A stretch of DNA of 64,000 nt from Bradyrhizobium sp. CB3481 (GCF_029714305.1 NZ_CP121647.1:4608501-4672500), one strand, 5' to 3'; positions 34,372 to 45,019 are shown, numbered from the stretch's first letter. The notes: generated by a model from the sequence alone, not told the origin. Program-made: numbers and translations.

Positions 34372-35874
34372 TTACTTGGTGGCTTCGTAATATTCCGCGA
34401 CCAGCCGGTCCAGGAGGCGCACGCCGTAGCCGGATCCCCAGGAATGGTTGATGTCGGTTTTCGGCGCGCCCATCGCGGTTCCCGCGACGTCGAGATGTGC
34501 CCAGGGCGTGCCGTCGACAAAGCGCTGCAGGAATTGCGCAGCAGTGATGGAGCCGCCGTGGCGTCCGCCGGTGTTCTTCATATCGGCGAACTGCGAGTCG
34601 ATCAGCTTGTCGTATTCAGCGCCGAGCGGCATGCGCCAGACGCGCTCACCGGTCTCGTTGCCGATCTTGCTCAGGCGCTCGGCCAGTTCGTCATTATTGG
34701 AGAACATGCCGGAATATTCGGTGCCGAGCGCGACCATGATCGCGCCGGTCAGCGTCGCCAGATCGATCATGAATTTCGGCTTGTGCTTCTTCGCCACGTA
34801 CCAGAGCACGTCGGCCAGCACGAGCCGGCCCTCGGCGTCGGTGTTGATGATCTCGATGGTCTGTCCCGACATCGAGGTGACGATATCGCCGGGGCGCTGC
34901 GCGTTGCCGTCGGGCATGTTCTCGACCAGGCCGATGGCGCCGACCGCGTTGACCTTGGCCTTGCGCGCGGCGAGCGCGTGCATCAGCCCGACCACGCAGG
35001 CCGCGCCGCCCATGTCGCCCTTCATGTCCTCCATGCTGGCGGCGCCCTTGATCGAGATGCCGCCGGTATCGAAGCAGACGCCCTTGCCGACGAAGGCGAC
35101 CGGCGCATCGCCCTTCTTGCCGCCGTTCCAGCGCATGATCACGGTGCGGCCGGGCTGGGTCGAGCCCTGGGCGACGCCGAGCAACGCGCCCATGCCGAGC
35201 TTTTCCATCGCCTTGACGTCGAGCACCTCCACGTCAACACCGAGCTTCTTGAGCTGGCTCGCGCGGCGTGCGAATTCGACCGGATACAAGACGTTCGGCG
35301 GCTCGTTGACGAGTTCGCGCGCGATGATCACACCGTCCACGACATGCCCCGCCGGCGCGAACGCCTTTCGCGCGGCGGCGACGTCCTCGACCGCGATCGA
35401 GACGTCGGCGCGCAGCGCGCCGTTGTCGTTATCCTTCTTCTTGGTCTTGTAGCGGTCGAACTTGTAGGCGCGCAGCCGCAGGCCCGCGGCAATCGCCGCG
35501 GCGGCATCGGCTTGCATCGCCCCGTCAGGCAGCTCGGCGATCACAGTGACCGTCTCGCTGGCGCCGTTGAGCTTGCCGGCGGTGACGCCGCCGAACTTTA
35601 GAAAATCCTTCTCCTTGATGTCGGCCGCCTTGCCGACGCCGACCACGATCAGTCGCTCCGCCTTGATTCCCTCCGGCGCCGGAATATCCAGCGTCGATCC
35701 GCTTTTGCCCTTGAACTGGTTGGCCGCCGCCGCCCGCTTCACGGTATCGGCCGCCTTCCCCAGCGCCTTGCGCGTCGCCTCGCCGAACTTCAAGGCGTCG
35801 TCGCAAAATGCCACGACAACGCCGCGGGGAGCTGCGGAAAAAGCGACAAAGCCGACCTTGACGGCGTCGGACAT
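34372..35874 (-). CDS. pepA: Leucyl aminopeptidase
   Basis: A 500-residue M17 metallo-aminopeptidase. The signature [14 protein letters not shown] is present, with [15 protein letters not shown] and [12 protein letters not shown] supplying other metal ligands. It forms hexamers with two metal ions per active site and trims N-terminal residues from peptides; some family members also bind DNA. GGAGG precedes the ATG. It leads a pepA-holC pair divergent from lptF. Confidence 0.96.
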   Translation of the reverse strand: MSDAVKVGFVAFSAAPRGVVVAFCDDALKFGEATRKALGKAADTVKRAAAANQFKGKSGSTLDIPAPEGIKAERLIVVGVGKAADIKEKDFLKFGGVTAGKLNGASETVTVIAELPDGAMQADAAAAIAAGLRLRAYKFDRYKTKKKDNDNGALRADVSIAVEDVAAARKAFAPAGHVVDGVIIARELVNEPPNVLYPVEFARRASQLKKLGVDVEVLDVKAMEKLGMGALLGVAQGSTQPGRTVIMRWNGGKKGDAPVAFVGKGVCFDTGGISIKGAASMEDMKGDMGGAACVVGLMHALAARKAKVNAVGAIGLVENMPDGNAQRPGDIVTSMSGQTIEIINTDAEGRLVLADVLWYVAKKHKPKFMIDLATLTGAIMVALGTEYSGMFSNNDELAERLSKIGNETGERVWRMPLGAEYDKLIDSQFADMKNTGGRHGGSITAAQFLQRFVDGTPWAHLDVAGTAMGAPKTDINHSWGSGYGVRLLDRLVAEYYEATK

Positions 35875-36221
35875 AGGTAATCCTCCAGAATGGGGCTGTG
35901 CGTGACGGGTCCGGATCGGCCCGATTATGGAATGTTCTCTTCGCTAGCGGCCCAAATCGCTCCGGACCTGACGTTTCCGGCACTATGGCCTGCAAGCCGC
36001 GCCACTGCCAAGCGCTGCCGTGACTGGAAGGCCACATAAAGCGAATTATTAACGGTATCTGGAGGCCGCCATCGCCCGGCCATTTTGTTGACAGATCAAA
36101 GGGATGGTAGTGAGACATGTGACGGCCTGACAATAGGCGGCTCGGCCAAAGGGGAACCCTTCCAAAGGGGTTGGTCGGAAGCTGCCCGTCAGGCGCGCTG
36201 GGCGAGATCGTACGGGTAACG
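35875..36221. promoter_or_regulatory. Divergent promoter region between pepA and lptF
   Basis: 347 gene-free bases. A TTGACA hexamer at 36088-36093 is the best -35 candidate for lptF; 17 bases on, TGAGAC is a poor -10. No palindrome or riboswitch was seen. The minus-strand promoter for pepA is not evident. Confidence 0.3.
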
Positions 36222-37391
36222 ATGGGGTCGATCGACAGGTACATCTTCCGCACGACGCTCGCGTCGTTTGCGCTGGTCCTGGTCAGCCTCACGGGCGTGA
36301 TCTGGATTACCCAGGCGCTGCGCGGCATCGACCTGATGACCAGTCAGGGTCAGACCATCATCACCTTTCTCGGCATCACCAGCCTGGTGATTCCGGCGCT
36401 GGTCCTGATCATCGCGCCGATCGCGCTGATGATCGCGATCTCCCACACGCTGAACAAGCTCGCCACCGATTCCGAAATCATCGTAATGAACGCCGCCGGC
36501 TTCTCGCCGTACCGGCTGTTCCGCCCGTTCTTCTATGCCACCTGCGTAGTGGCGCTGCTGGTCACCTTCATCGGCTCCTATCTTGCGCCCGACGGCCTGC
36601 GCCGGATCAAGCAATGGGACGCCGAGATCACCGCCGACGTATTGACCAACATCCTGCAACCCGGCCGTTTTGCCCAGCTCGACCAGAACCTGACGATTCG
36701 CATCCGGGAACGCCGCCCCGGCGGCGAGCTCGGCGGCATCTTCGTCGACGACCGCCGCGATCCCAAAGAGCGCGTCACCATCATCGCCGACCACGGCACG
36801 GTGCTGAAGAACGAGACTGGTTCCTATCTGGTGCTGGAAAACGGCAATCTTGAACGTTTCGAGACCGGAAAGCGCGATCCCGCCTTCGTCGCCTTCGTTC
36901 GCTACGCCTTCGACATGTCGAAGTTCTCCAATCGCGGCCGCGACGTCGCGCTCGGCATCCGCGAACGCTACCTCTGGGAGCTAGTTTCGCCCACCGAAGA
37001 CGATCCGATTTTCAAGCAGCTTTCCGGGCAGTTCAACGCCGAGCTGCATGACCGCTTCATGGCGCCGGTCTATCCCTTCGCCTTCGCGGTCCTGACCTTC
37101 GCCTTCCTCGGCACGCCGCGCACCACGCGGCAAAGCCGCAATTTCTCGATCGGTGGATCGATCCTGGCGGTGTTCGGCCTGCGCATGGTCGGATTCGCCT
37201 GCTCGGTGATGACGGTGAAGACGCCCGCCATGGCGCTCGTCCAGTATTCGATGCTGTTTGCCGCGATCGGCATCGGGCTGTGGATGATTGTGGGCGGCGT
37301 CGTGGTGGAGCCGCCGGCGGCGCTGATGGAGGCCATCAACCGCTCGAATGCGCGCCTGGCGCGGTTCTTTGGACGGCCGGCCGCAGCATGA
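36222..37391 (+). CDS. lptF: LPS export system permease LptF
   Basis: A 389-residue inner-membrane protein with three N-terminal helices (start MGSIDRYIFRTTLASFALVL), a periplasmic jellyroll domain (~150-270) and three C-terminal helices. With LptG and LptB it extracts lipopolysaccharide from the inner membrane. The upstream extension to 36171 is not family-like, so ATG 36222 is chosen. It overlaps lptG by four bases. Confidence 0.95.
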   Translation: MGSIDRYIFRTTLASFALVLVSLTGVIWITQALRGIDLMTSQGQTIITFLGITSLVIPALVLIIAPIALMIAISHTLNKLATDSEIIVMNAAGFSPYRLFRPFFYATCVVALLVTFIGSYLAPDGLRRIKQWDAEITADVLTNILQPGRFAQLDQNLTIRIRERRPGGELGGIFVDDRRDPKERVTIIADHGTVLKNETGSYLVLENGNLERFETGKRDPAFVAFVRYAFDMSKFSNRGRDVALGIRERYLWELVSPTEDDPIFKQLSGQFNAELHDRFMAPVYPFAFAVLTFAFLGTPRTTRQSRNFSIGGSILAVFGLRMVGFACSVMTVKTPAMALVQYSMLFAAIGIGLWMIVGGVVVEPPAALMEAINRSNARLARFFGRPAAA

Positions 37392-38485
37392 GCATGATGA
37401 CGAATACGCTCGGGCGATACTTCGCCGGCCGCTTCCTGGTCTCGGCGGTGGGCGTGTTTGCGAGCATCTTCGTGCTGCTGGTGCTGGTCGACTACATCGA
37501 AATGGTCCGCAAGACCTCCGGCCTCGCCTCGGCGTCCGCCATCACGGTGGCGCAGACCTCGCTGTACCGGGTGCCGCAACTGCTCGAAAAGCTGATGCCG
37601 TTCTGCGTCCTGATCGGCGCGATGACCTGCTATCTGGCGCTGTCGCGGCGGCTTGAGCTGGTGGTGGCGCGGGCGGCCGGCGTGTCCGCCTGGCAGTTCA
37701 TCTCGCCGGCGCTGGCAAGCTCGATCATCGTCGGTACGCTGGCCACTATTGCCTACAACCCGATGTCGGCCAATCTGCGTGAACTGTCCAAGCGGATGGA
37801 GGCCGAACTGTTCGGCTCGGCGCCCGGCGGCGGCATCCAGGACGCCTCCGGCTTCTGGCTCAACCAGATCAACAGCGACGGCCAGTCGATCATCAACGCC
37901 GCGCGCAGCGAGCAGCAGGGCGTCCGGCTGACCGGCCTGACCGTGTTCCGATTCGATACCGAGCTCCAGTTCAAGGAGCGAATCGAGGCGCGTGAGGCCA
38001 CCCTCGAGGAAGGCCGCTGGGCCTTCAAATCGGTACGTAGATACTCCCTTGATAAACCTCCGGTTGATCAAGACAGCTTCTACCTCTCAACCACCCTCAC
38101 CCCAGCCCAGGTCCGCAACAGCTTTTCCACCCCCGAAACCGTGTCCTTTTGGCAACTGCCTGGCTATATCCGTTCTTCGGAGAGCTCGGGCTTCGCGACC
38201 GCAGGCTACCGTCTGCAGTACCATAAGCTCATCGCACAGCCATTTTTGCTGGCTGCAATGGTGATGTTGGCGGCTTCCGTGAGCCTTCGCTTCTTCCGGA
38301 TGGGCGGCGTGCAGAAGATGGTTTTGAGTGGCGTGGGCGCAGGGTTTCTGCTCTACGTTCTATCGAAAGTTACTGAGGATTTGAGCAAGGCTGAGTTGAT
38401 GCATCCCATCGCTGCGGCGTGGTTGCCCGTCTGTGTGGGTGGCCTCACCGGATTTTTGGCCTTGTTGTACCAGGAGGACGGGTAG
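37388..38485 (+). CDS. lptG: LPS export system permease LptG
   Basis: A 365-residue partner of LptF with the same TM-jellyroll-TM plan (TNTLGRYFAGRFLVSAVGVF; C-terminal AAWLPVCVGGLTGFLALLY). Starts by ATGA overlap with lptF; its TAG stop overlaps the GTG start of lptD by one base. From about 38030 to the end, codon choice changes visibly: many TTG, TTT, GCT, CTA, AGA and ATA-like codons where the first two thirds use CTG/CTC, TTC and GCC. The protein remains intact, so this is a mosaic or relaxed-codon segment, not a disruption. Confidence 0.95.
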   Translation: MSMMTNTLGRYFAGRFLVSAVGVFASIFVLLVLVDYIEMVRKTSGLASASAITVAQTSLYRVPQLLEKLMPFCVLIGAMTCYLALSRRLELVVARAAGVSAWQFISPALASSIIVGTLATIAYNPMSANLRELSKRMEAELFGSAPGGGIQDASGFWLNQINSDGQSIINAARSEQQGVRLTGLTVFRFDTELQFKERIEAREATLEEGRWAFKSVRRYSLDKPPVDQDSFYLSTTLTPAQVRNSFSTPETVSFWQLPGYIRSSESSGFATAGYRLQYHKLIAQPFLLAAMVMLAASVSLRFFRMGGVQKMVLSGVGAGFLLYVLSKVTEDLSKAELMHPIAAAWLPVCVGGLTGFLALLYQEDG

Positions 38486-40980
38486 TGGCCGTTGTCGCCG
38501 CCCGCCAGTTGAGGTCGCCTGCGTTCAGGCGGTGCACCCCCGTGCGCCGCTATCGAGCCCGCTTGGCCGCCGTTGGCGTACCGATGTTTGCCCTGCTTGC
38601 CGGGTTGGTCCTGGCTGGCACGATCGAGCTTGCCTTGACCGCGCCGGCCTCGGCGCAGGGATTCACCTACAACCCGCGCCCGCCCAAGCCGGCGCCGCGG
38701 CCGGTCAGCAATGACGGCCGCATGACCGTGCAAGCGGTCGAGGTGGATTACGATTACAACAACCAGCGCGTGTCGGCGGTCGGCAACGTGCAGATGTTCT
38801 ACAACGGCACCAGCGTGGAGGCCGACAAGGTCGTTTACGACCAGAAGACCAAGCGGCTGCACGCGGAAGGCAACATCCGCCTCACCGATGCGGAAGGCAA
38901 AGTCACCTACGCCAACATCATGGATCTGAGCGACGACTACCGTGACGGTTTCGTCGACTCGCTGCGCGTCGACACCGCCGATGACACGCGCATGGCGGCA
39001 TCGCGCGCCGACCGTTCGGCCGGCAATTACACCGTGTTCGAAAACGGCGTGTATACCGCCTGCGCGCCGTGCAAGGACAACCCGAAGAAGCCGCCGCTCT
39101 GGCAGGTCAAGGGTGCGCGCATCATCCACAACCAGACCGACAAGATGCTGTATTTCGAGAACGCGCAGCTCGAATTCTTCGGCGTCCCGATGGCGTATCT
39201 GCCGTACTTCTCGACGCCCGATCCGACCGTGAAGCGCAAGACCGGCTTCCTGATGCCGGGCTACAGCTCCAATTCGACCTATGGCTATGCGGTGGAGACC
39301 CCGTTCTACTGGGCAATCGCGCCGGATTATGACGCGACCTTCAATCCGCGCTTCACCACCCGCCAGGGCGTGCTGTTCCAGGGCGAATTCCGGCAGCGGC
39401 TGATCAACGGCTCGTACCAGATCCGTGCCTATGGCATTAACCAGCTCGATCCCGGCGCGTTCGCTGGGCAGCCGGGCGACCGCGACTTCCGCGGCGGCAT
39501 CGACACCAAGGGCCAGTTCGCCCTCAATGACAAATGGGTCTGGGGTTGGGACGGCGTCCTGCTGTCGGACTACTACTTCTTCTCGGACTACCGGCTGGCG
39601 CAGTATCGCGATCCGCTGGGCTCGTTCCTGAGCCTGCCGACCGAAGCGATCTCGCAGCTCTACCTGACCGGCGTCGGCAACCGCAGCTTCTTCGACGCGC
39701 GCACGATCTATTACCTCTCCTTCTCCGGCAGCCAGGACAAGGTGCCGGTGATCCACCCTGTCATCGACTACAACAACGTCTTCAATCACCCGATCCTCGG
39801 CGGCGAGGTCAGCTACAAGACGAACTTCACCAGCCTGTCGCGCACGACGGCGGCCTTCGACCCGATCACGACGCTGGCCAATACCAACGGCCTGTGCCTG
39901 ACCGCGTCGGCCGATCCGCTCGCTCGCATCCCCTCGCAGTGCCTGCTGCGCGGCATGCCCGGCACCTATACGCGGCTCACCGCCGAAGCGCAGTGGCGGC
40001 GCTCCTACACCGATCCGATCGGCCAGATCTGGACGCCGTTTGCGATTCTGCGCGCCGACGCGATCGACGCCTCGATCTCGAACCAGCCCGGCGTTTCGAA
40101 CTTCTTACCCGTCGGCGACACCCAGGCGGTCCGCCTGATGCCGACAGTCGGCCTCGAATATCGCTACCCCTTCATCAACGTTCAGCCGTGGGGCACCACC
40201 ACGATCGAGCCGATCGCGCAGATCATCCTGCGCCCGAACGAGACCTTCGCCGGCCGTCTGCCGAACGAAGACGCACAGAGCATGGTGTTCGACGCCTCTA
40301 ACCTGTTTGCGGTCGACAAGTTCTCCGGCTACGACCGCGTCGAAGGCGGCGGACGCGCCAATGTCGGCGTGCAGGCGACCACGCAATTCGATCGTGGCGG
40401 CAGCATCAACGTGCTGTTCGGCCAGTCCTACCAGCTGTTCGGCCTGAACTCGTTCGCGGTCGCGGACGCGACCAATACCGCGCTGAATTCCGGCCTGCAG
40501 AACACCCGCTCCGACTACGTCGGACGCATCAATTATTCGCCGAACCGCACCTATACGTTCAGCGTGCGCTCGCGCGTCGATGAGGCGACCTTGAACGTCA
40601 ACCGCTTCGAAGCCGAGGGACGCGCCTCGTTCGACCGCTGGTCGGTCAGCATGATGTACGGCAACTACGCCGCCCAGCCGGAACTCGGCTATCTGACCCG
40701 GCGCGAAGGCCTGCTCGGCACCGCGTCGATCAAGCTGGCGGCAAACTGGGTAGTGTCGGGCGCAGCACGTTGGGACCTTGAAGCCAACAAGCTGAACCAG
40801 TACATCATCGGCGCTGGCTATGTGGACGACTGCTTCGTGCTGGCCGCCAACTACGTCACGTCCTACAACTACTCTGCCGGAGCGGCGCCGCCGGTGCTCA
40901 ATCATGCTTTCATGCTGCAGATTGGCCTGCGGACCATTGCGAACTCGTCCTCGTCGGCCAGCCCCGCCGGCTTCCAATAG
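38485..40980 (+). CDS. lptD: LPS-assembly outer-membrane protein LptD
   Basis: An 831-residue outer-membrane barrel with an N-terminal OstA/LptA-like periplasmic domain (MTVQAVEVDYDYNNQRVSAV onward) and a long C-terminal barrel. It inserts lipopolysaccharide into the outer leaflet with LptE. The start is taken as GTG 38485, with AGGAGG eight bases before; this gives a ~30-residue basic n-region before the hydrophobic signal core FALLAGLVLAGTIELAL and cleavage near SAQG. An internal ATG at 38584 is the alternative. Cysteines in the CAPCKDNP segment may be part of the disulfide system. Confidence 0.95.
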   Translation: MAVVAARQLRSPAFRRCTPVRRYRARLAAVGVPMFALLAGLVLAGTIELALTAPASAQGFTYNPRPPKPAPRPVSNDGRMTVQAVEVDYDYNNQRVSAVGNVQMFYNGTSVEADKVVYDQKTKRLHAEGNIRLTDAEGKVTYANIMDLSDDYRDGFVDSLRVDTADDTRMAASRADRSAGNYTVFENGVYTACAPCKDNPKKPPLWQVKGARIIHNQTDKMLYFENAQLEFFGVPMAYLPYFSTPDPTVKRKTGFLMPGYSSNSTYGYAVETPFYWAIAPDYDATFNPRFTTRQGVLFQGEFRQRLINGSYQIRAYGINQLDPGAFAGQPGDRDFRGGIDTKGQFALNDKWVWGWDGVLLSDYYFFSDYRLAQYRDPLGSFLSLPTEAISQLYLTGVGNRSFFDARTIYYLSFSGSQDKVPVIHPVIDYNNVFNHPILGGEVSYKTNFTSLSRTTAAFDPITTLANTNGLCLTASADPLARIPSQCLLRGMPGTYTRLTAEAQWRRSYTDPIGQIWTPFAILRADAIDASISNQPGVSNFLPVGDTQAVRLMPTVGLEYRYPFINVQPWGTTTIEPIAQIILRPNETFAGRLPNEDAQSMVFDASNLFAVDKFSGYDRVEGGGRANVGVQATTQFDRGGSINVLFGQSYQLFGLNSFAVADATNTALNSGLQNTRSDYVGRINYSPNRTYTFSVRSRVDEATLNVNRFEAEGRASFDRWSVSMMYGNYAAQPELGYLTRREGLLGTASIKLAANWVVSGAARWDLEANKLNQYIIGAGYVDDCFVLAANYVTSYNYSAGAAPPVLNHAFMLQIGLRTIANSSSSASPAGFQ

Positions 40981-41051
40981 CGTGAGGCCTGACCGTGCCG
41001 GAGGGTACCCAGCGAGAACGCGGTACGAATGGTTGATACGGCAGACATGAC

Positions 41052-41993
41052 ATGACGACCCCTATGCTCCGGCCTCGCCGACTGCACTCACTGACCGCCG
41101 GCTGCGCCCTCGCCCTCGCCACGCTGGCCGCCGGCATCTCACCGCTGCCGGCGCAGTCGATTGCCTGCATGGTCAATGGTGAGCCGATCACCGGCCTCGA
41201 CATCGAACAGCGCACCAAGCTCAATTTTCTGACCACGCGCAAACAATCGACGAAGCAGGAAATTCTCGACGAGTTGATCAACGACAAGGTCAAGATCAAG
41301 GAAGCCAAGCGATATGGCGTCGATCCCGGCGCCAGCGACATGGATCAGGCCTTTGCGGGGATGGCGCAGCGCATGCGCCTCACGCCCGATCAGCTCTCCA
41401 AATCGCTGGAGAGCCAGGGCGTGCGGCCGGAAACGCTGAAGGCCCGCCTCAAGTCCGAGATGGTCTGGGGCAGCCTCGTCCGCGGCCGCTTCAAGGAAAG
41501 CCTGCAGGTCGGCGAAAAGGACGTCGCCACCGCCGCGCAGCAAGGCGGCGAGTCGACCCAGGTCGACGCGTTCGAATACCGGCTGCAGCCGATCGTGCTG
41601 ATCGTGCCGCGCGGCTCGGCCCAGGGCGCGATCGATCAGCGGCGCAAGGAAGCGGAGACCTTGCGCGAACGCGTGCAGAGCTGCGATCAGGCCAACGACT
41701 TTTTCAAGTCGATGCAGAATGCCGCAATCCGCCCGGCCGTGACCAAGACTTCGGCCGACATCCCCGGCCCGCTGCGTGAGCTCCTGGACAAGACGCCGGT
41801 CGGCCGTCTGACCCCGCCCGAGATCACCAAGCAGGGCGTGGAGATGGTGGCGCTGTGCGAGCGCAAGCCGACCAAGATCGACACGCCGAAGAAGCGTGAA
41901 ATCCGGGAAAAGATGTACACCCAGAAATACGAGGCAAAGTCGAAGTCTTACCTGGCGGACATTCGCAAGGCCGCAATGATCGAATGCCGTTGA
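41052..41993 (+). CDS. SurA-like periplasmic chaperone / peptidyl-prolyl isomerase
   Basis: A 313-residue exported protein: signal peptide ~1-35 ending PAQS, then the SurA N-terminal chaperone domain (IACMVNGEPITGLDIEQRTK, ELINDKVKIKEAKRYGVDP). The C-terminal part aligns loosely with a parvulin region, but the active-site strings are weak, so chaperone activity is more certain than isomerase activity. It follows lptD, as surA does in many proteobacteria, and would escort LptD and other barrels. Overlaps pdxA by ten bases. Confidence 0.88.
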   Translation: MTTPMLRPRRLHSLTAGCALALATLAAGISPLPAQSIACMVNGEPITGLDIEQRTKLNFLTTRKQSTKQEILDELINDKVKIKEAKRYGVDPGASDMDQAFAGMAQRMRLTPDQLSKSLESQGVRPETLKARLKSEMVWGSLVRGRFKESLQVGEKDVATAAQQGGESTQVDAFEYRLQPIVLIVPRGSAQGAIDQRRKEAETLRERVQSCDQANDFFKSMQNAAIRPAVTKTSADIPGPLRELLDKTPVGRLTPPEITKQGVEMVALCERKPTKIDTPKKREIREKMYTQKYEAKSKSYLADIRKAAMIECR

Positions 41994-43042
41994 TGGCCGG
42001 GGATCCGCATTCCGAGGCTGTGAAGACCACGTCTTCGAGGATCCGGGCTCTCGCGCTGACATCCGGCGAGCCCGCGGGCATCGGCCCTGATATCGCGCTC
42101 ACCGCTTGGCTGCGCCGCAGCGAGCTGGATCTGCCGCCGTTCTATCTATTGGGCGACCGCGCGTTCTTCGCCGAGCGGGCGAAGCTGCTGGACCTGCCGG
42201 TCGCGTTCACCGAAGCCACGCCCGAGGACGCCTGCGCGGCGTTCGCAACAGCCCTGCCCGTGGTCGACACCGGCGAAACCGCCACCGCGCGCCCCGGACA
42301 ACCCGACGAGACCAGCGCGAGCGCCGCGCTTGCCTCGATCCGTCACGCGGTCGATCACGTCAGGAGCGGACGCGCCGGCGCCGTCGTCACCAACCCGATC
42401 GCCAAGAGCGTGCTGTACCGCGCCGGCTTCCGCCATCCCGGCCACACCGAATATCTCGCCGAGCTAGCCGCCGACGGCGGACGCACACCGCAGCCGGTGA
42501 TGATGCTGTGGTCGCCGGCGCTTGCCGTCGTTCCCGTCACCATCCACGTGTCGCTGCGCGAGGCAGTAGCCCAGCTCACCAGCGATCTGATCGTGACGAC
42601 CGCGAAGATTGCGGCTGCGGACATGAAAGCGCATTTCGGTCTGGCGCGGCCGCGGCTCGCCGTGTCGGGCCTCAACCCGCATGCCGGCGAGGACGGCTCG
42701 CTCGGCAGCGAAGACATCGACATTGTCGCGCCAGCCGTGGAGGCGCTGTGCAAGGCCGGTATCGACGCCAGGGGACCGTTGCCGGCCGACACCATGTTCC
42801 ACGCCGCCGCGCGCAAGACCTATGACTGCGCCGTCTGCATGTATCACGACCAGGCGCTGATCCCGATCAAGACCATCGCGTTCGAGGACGCGGTCAACGT
42901 CACGCTCGGATTGCCGTTCATCCGCACCTCGCCCGATCACGGCACCGCCTTCGACATTGCCGGGACCGGCAAGGCCAACCCGTCGAGCCTTGCCGCGGCG
43001 CTGCGGCTCGCCGCGCGCATGGCGGCAACCAAACCTTTATGA
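41984..43042 (+). CDS. pdxA: 4-hydroxythreonine-4-phosphate dehydrogenase
   Basis: A 352-residue enzyme of pyridoxal phosphate synthesis. [15 protein letters not shown] opens the fold; [13 protein letters not shown] and [14 protein letters not shown] carry metal-binding His/Asp residues; [16 protein letters not shown] ends the active site. It oxidises phospho-hydroxythreonine with NAD. An ATG at 41993 overlapping the surA stop (TGATG) is an alternative start. Overlaps rsmA by four bases. Confidence 0.95.
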   Translation: MPLMAGDPHSEAVKTTSSRIRALALTSGEPAGIGPDIALTAWLRRSELDLPPFYLLGDRAFFAERAKLLDLPVAFTEATPEDACAAFATALPVVDTGETATARPGQPDETSASAALASIRHAVDHVRSGRAGAVVTNPIAKSVLYRAGFRHPGHTEYLAELAADGGRTPQPVMMLWSPALAVVPVTIHVSLREAVAQLTSDLIVTTAKIAAADMKAHFGLARPRLAVSGLNPHAGEDGSLGSEDIDIVAPAVEALCKAGIDARGPLPADTMFHAAARKTYDCAVCMYHDQALIPIKTIAFEDAVNVTLGLPFIRTSPDHGTAFDIAGTGKANPSSLAAALRLAARMAATKPL

Positions 43043-43905
43043 GCGCGATCGACGATCTGCCGCCACTGCGCGAGGTCATCCGCGAACATTCCCTGTCGGC
43101 ACGCAAATCGCTCGGCCAGAATTTCCTGCTCGACCTCAACCTCACCGCGCGGATCGCGCGCGCCGCGGGTCCGCTCGAAGGCGCCACCATCATCGAGGTC
43201 GGCCCGGGGCCTGGGGGGCTGACGCGGGCGCTGCTGGCGCTCGGCGCCAAGCGCGTCATCGCGGTGGAGCGCGACGAGCGCGCGCTGGCCCCGCTCGATT
43301 ACATTGCAAAGCGCTATCCCGGGCAGCTCGAGATCGTGCATGCCGACGCGCAGCGCTTCGACCCGCGCCCCATGCTGGGCGGCGAGCGCGCCAGGATCGT
43401 CGCCAACCTGCCCTACAACATTGCGACCGCGCTCCTGGTCGACTGGCTCTCGATCGAGCCATGGCCGCCCTGGTACGACATGATGGTCCTGATGTTCCAG
43501 CGCGAGGTCGCCGAGCGGATCGTCGCGAAAGAGAATGAAGAGGCCTATGGCCGCCTCGGCGTGCTCGCCAACTGGCGTGCCGAGACCAAAATCCTGTTCG
43601 ATATTTCCCCCGCCGCCTTTGTGCCGCAGCCGAAGGTGACCTCCTCGGTGGTACGCCTCGTGCCGCGCGCGGCCCCTGAAACCTGCGATCGCCGCGCGCT
43701 CGAGCAGGTGGCCGCAGCGGCGTTCGGCCAGCGCCGCAAGATGCTGCGGCAGAGCCTGAAATCGCTCTCGGTCGACCCGGCACGCCTCGCCGCGGCTGCA
43801 CAGATCGATGCGACGCGGCGCGCCGAGACCATTCCCGTCTCGGGCTTCGTTGCCATGGCCCGTGAATTGGTCGATATACGAAACGCAAGAACAAACGCCG
43901 TATAA
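43039..43905 (+). CDS. rsmA: 16S rRNA dimethyladenosine transferase
   Basis: A 288-residue KsgA methyltransferase. [17 protein letters not shown], the SAM motif [16 protein letters not shown] and the catalytic [12 protein letters not shown] are all present. It dimethylates two adjacent adenines at the 3' end of 16S rRNA during small-subunit maturation. Coupled to pdxA by ATGA overlap, as in many proteobacteria. Confidence 0.96.
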   Translation: MSAIDDLPPLREVIREHSLSARKSLGQNFLLDLNLTARIARAAGPLEGATIIEVGPGPGGLTRALLALGAKRVIAVERDERALAPLDYIAKRYPGQLEIVHADAQRFDPRPMLGGERARIVANLPYNIATALLVDWLSIEPWPPWYDMMVLMFQREVAERIVAKENEEAYGRLGVLANWRAETKILFDISPAAFVPQPKVTSSVVRLVPRAAPETCDRRALEQVAAAAFGQRRKMLRQSLKSLSVDPARLAAAAQIDATRRAETIPVSGFVAMARELVDIRNARTNAV

Positions 43906-43917
43906 GGAGTGAACGCC

Positions 43918-44976
43918 ATGGCGCGAATGATCCGCCAATCCCTCGTCAAATTCGATGCGCCATTGTGCGAAACCATCGTCGAGACGCCGAAGCCGCAGGG
44001 GCGCGAAGTTCTGGTGCGCATCGAGCGCTGCGGTCTCTGCCATTCCGACCTGCACATCCAGGACGGCTATGCCGATCTCGGCGGCGGCAAGAAGCTCGAC
44101 ACCACGCGCGGCATGACGCTGCCGTTCACGCTCGGCCACGAGATCGCCGGCGTTGTCGATGAGGTCGGCCCCGATGCACCGAAAGAGCTGATCGGCAAGA
44201 AGCAGGCGGTATTCCCCTGGATCGGCTGCGGCCAGTGCCGCGACTGCGCCAATGGCGATGAAAATCTCTGCGTCAAGCAGCGCTTCCTCGGCGTCTCCAT
44301 CGACGGCGGCTTTGCCACCCACGTGCTGGTGCCCGACGCAAAGTATCTGCTCGATTACGATCCGCTGCCGGTCAACCAGGCGGCAACGCTGATGTGCTCA
44401 GGCGTGACGGCCTATGGCGCGCTGAAGCGGCTGGTCGACCGTCCGCGTCAGCGCAACCTGCTGCTGATCGGGCTTGGCGGCGTCGGCATGATGGGGCTGT
44501 CGTTCGCGCAGGCGATGTTCAAGCAGAATATCACGGTCGCCGATCTCTCGCCGGCCGCGCGCGAGACCGCGCTGAAGAACGGCGCAGCCAACGCCTATGA
44601 CCCGGCCGAGCCCGAGATTGTCAGGCGCATCCTCAAGGAAACCGAAGGCGGCTTCGACGGCGTCGTCGATTTTGCCGGCAACGAGAAATCGATGCAGTTT
44701 GCCGTTTCGACAGTGGCGCGCGGCGGCAAGGTCGTAGTCTCCGGTCTGATGGGCGGCAATTTCAGCCTGCCGATGGTGCAATGGGTCTACAAGCGCATGA
44801 CCATCGAGGGCTTCATGGTCGGCACGCTCGCGGAGGCCAAGGAACTGATGGCGCTCGCCCGCGCCGGCAAGATCAAGCCGACACCGATGAAGGAAGAGCC
44901 GATGGCCGATGTCCAGAAATGGATCGACGAGCTGCGCGCCGGAAAGGTCGTTGGGCGTATCGTGCTGAAGAACTGA
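43918..44976 (+). CDS. Zinc-dependent alcohol dehydrogenase family protein
   Basis: A 352-residue medium-chain dehydrogenase. Catalytic zinc ligands lie in CGLCHSDLH and GHEIAG, the structural zinc cysteines in CGQCRDCANGDENLC, and the NAD fold in LLIGLGGVGMMGLS. The ATG at 43918 follows AAGGAG; a GTG at 43909 is less likely. It starts 12 bases after rsmA and is probably the last gene of the lpt operon. Substrate unknown; the N-terminal MIRQSLVKFDAPLCETIV is typical of a rhizobial subgroup. Confidence 0.9.
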   Translation: MARMIRQSLVKFDAPLCETIVETPKPQGREVLVRIERCGLCHSDLHIQDGYADLGGGKKLDTTRGMTLPFTLGHEIAGVVDEVGPDAPKELIGKKQAVFPWIGCGQCRDCANGDENLCVKQRFLGVSIDGGFATHVLVPDAKYLLDYDPLPVNQAATLMCSGVTAYGALKRLVDRPRQRNLLLIGLGGVGMMGLSFAQAMFKQNITVADLSPAARETALKNGAANAYDPAEPEIVRRILKETEGGFDGVVDFAGNEKSMQFAVSTVARGGKVVVSGLMGGNFSLPMVQWVYKRMTIEGFMVGTLAEAKELMALARAGKIKPTPMKEEPMADVQKWIDELRAGKVVGRIVLKN

Positions 44977-44984
44977 GATGGCGC

Positions 44985-45019
44985 ACGCGTCACTGCGATG
45001 ATGAATTGCAGTGGCGCGT
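44985..45019. repeat. 12-bp stem between the convergent adh and ynfA-like genes
   Basis: ACGCGTCACTGC (44985-44996) can pair with GCAGTGGCGCGT (45008-45019) with one G-U pair, loop 11. No T-run on either side. Likely a transcript-end or RNA-stability stem serving both converging genes. Confidence 0.4.

Noticed and set aside
33832..35601. A 589-residue plus-strand frame antisense to holC and pepA
   Set aside because: It mirrors two well-supported genes on the opposite strand, lacks any family motif and has composition typical of antisense high-GC frames.
36088..36116. A confident sigma-70 promoter for lptF
   Set aside because: The TTGACA box is good, but the hexamer 17 bases downstream does not resemble a -10 element, so it is only noted as a candidate.
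38353..39789. A 478-residue minus-strand frame antisense to lptG and lptD
   Set aside because: Both sense genes are unambiguous, and the antisense frame has no signal, domain or ribosome site.
42937..44322. A 461-residue minus-strand frame antisense to pdxA, rsmA and adh
   Set aside because: It is a shadow of three core genes. The amino-acid content is that of reversed GC-rich codons.
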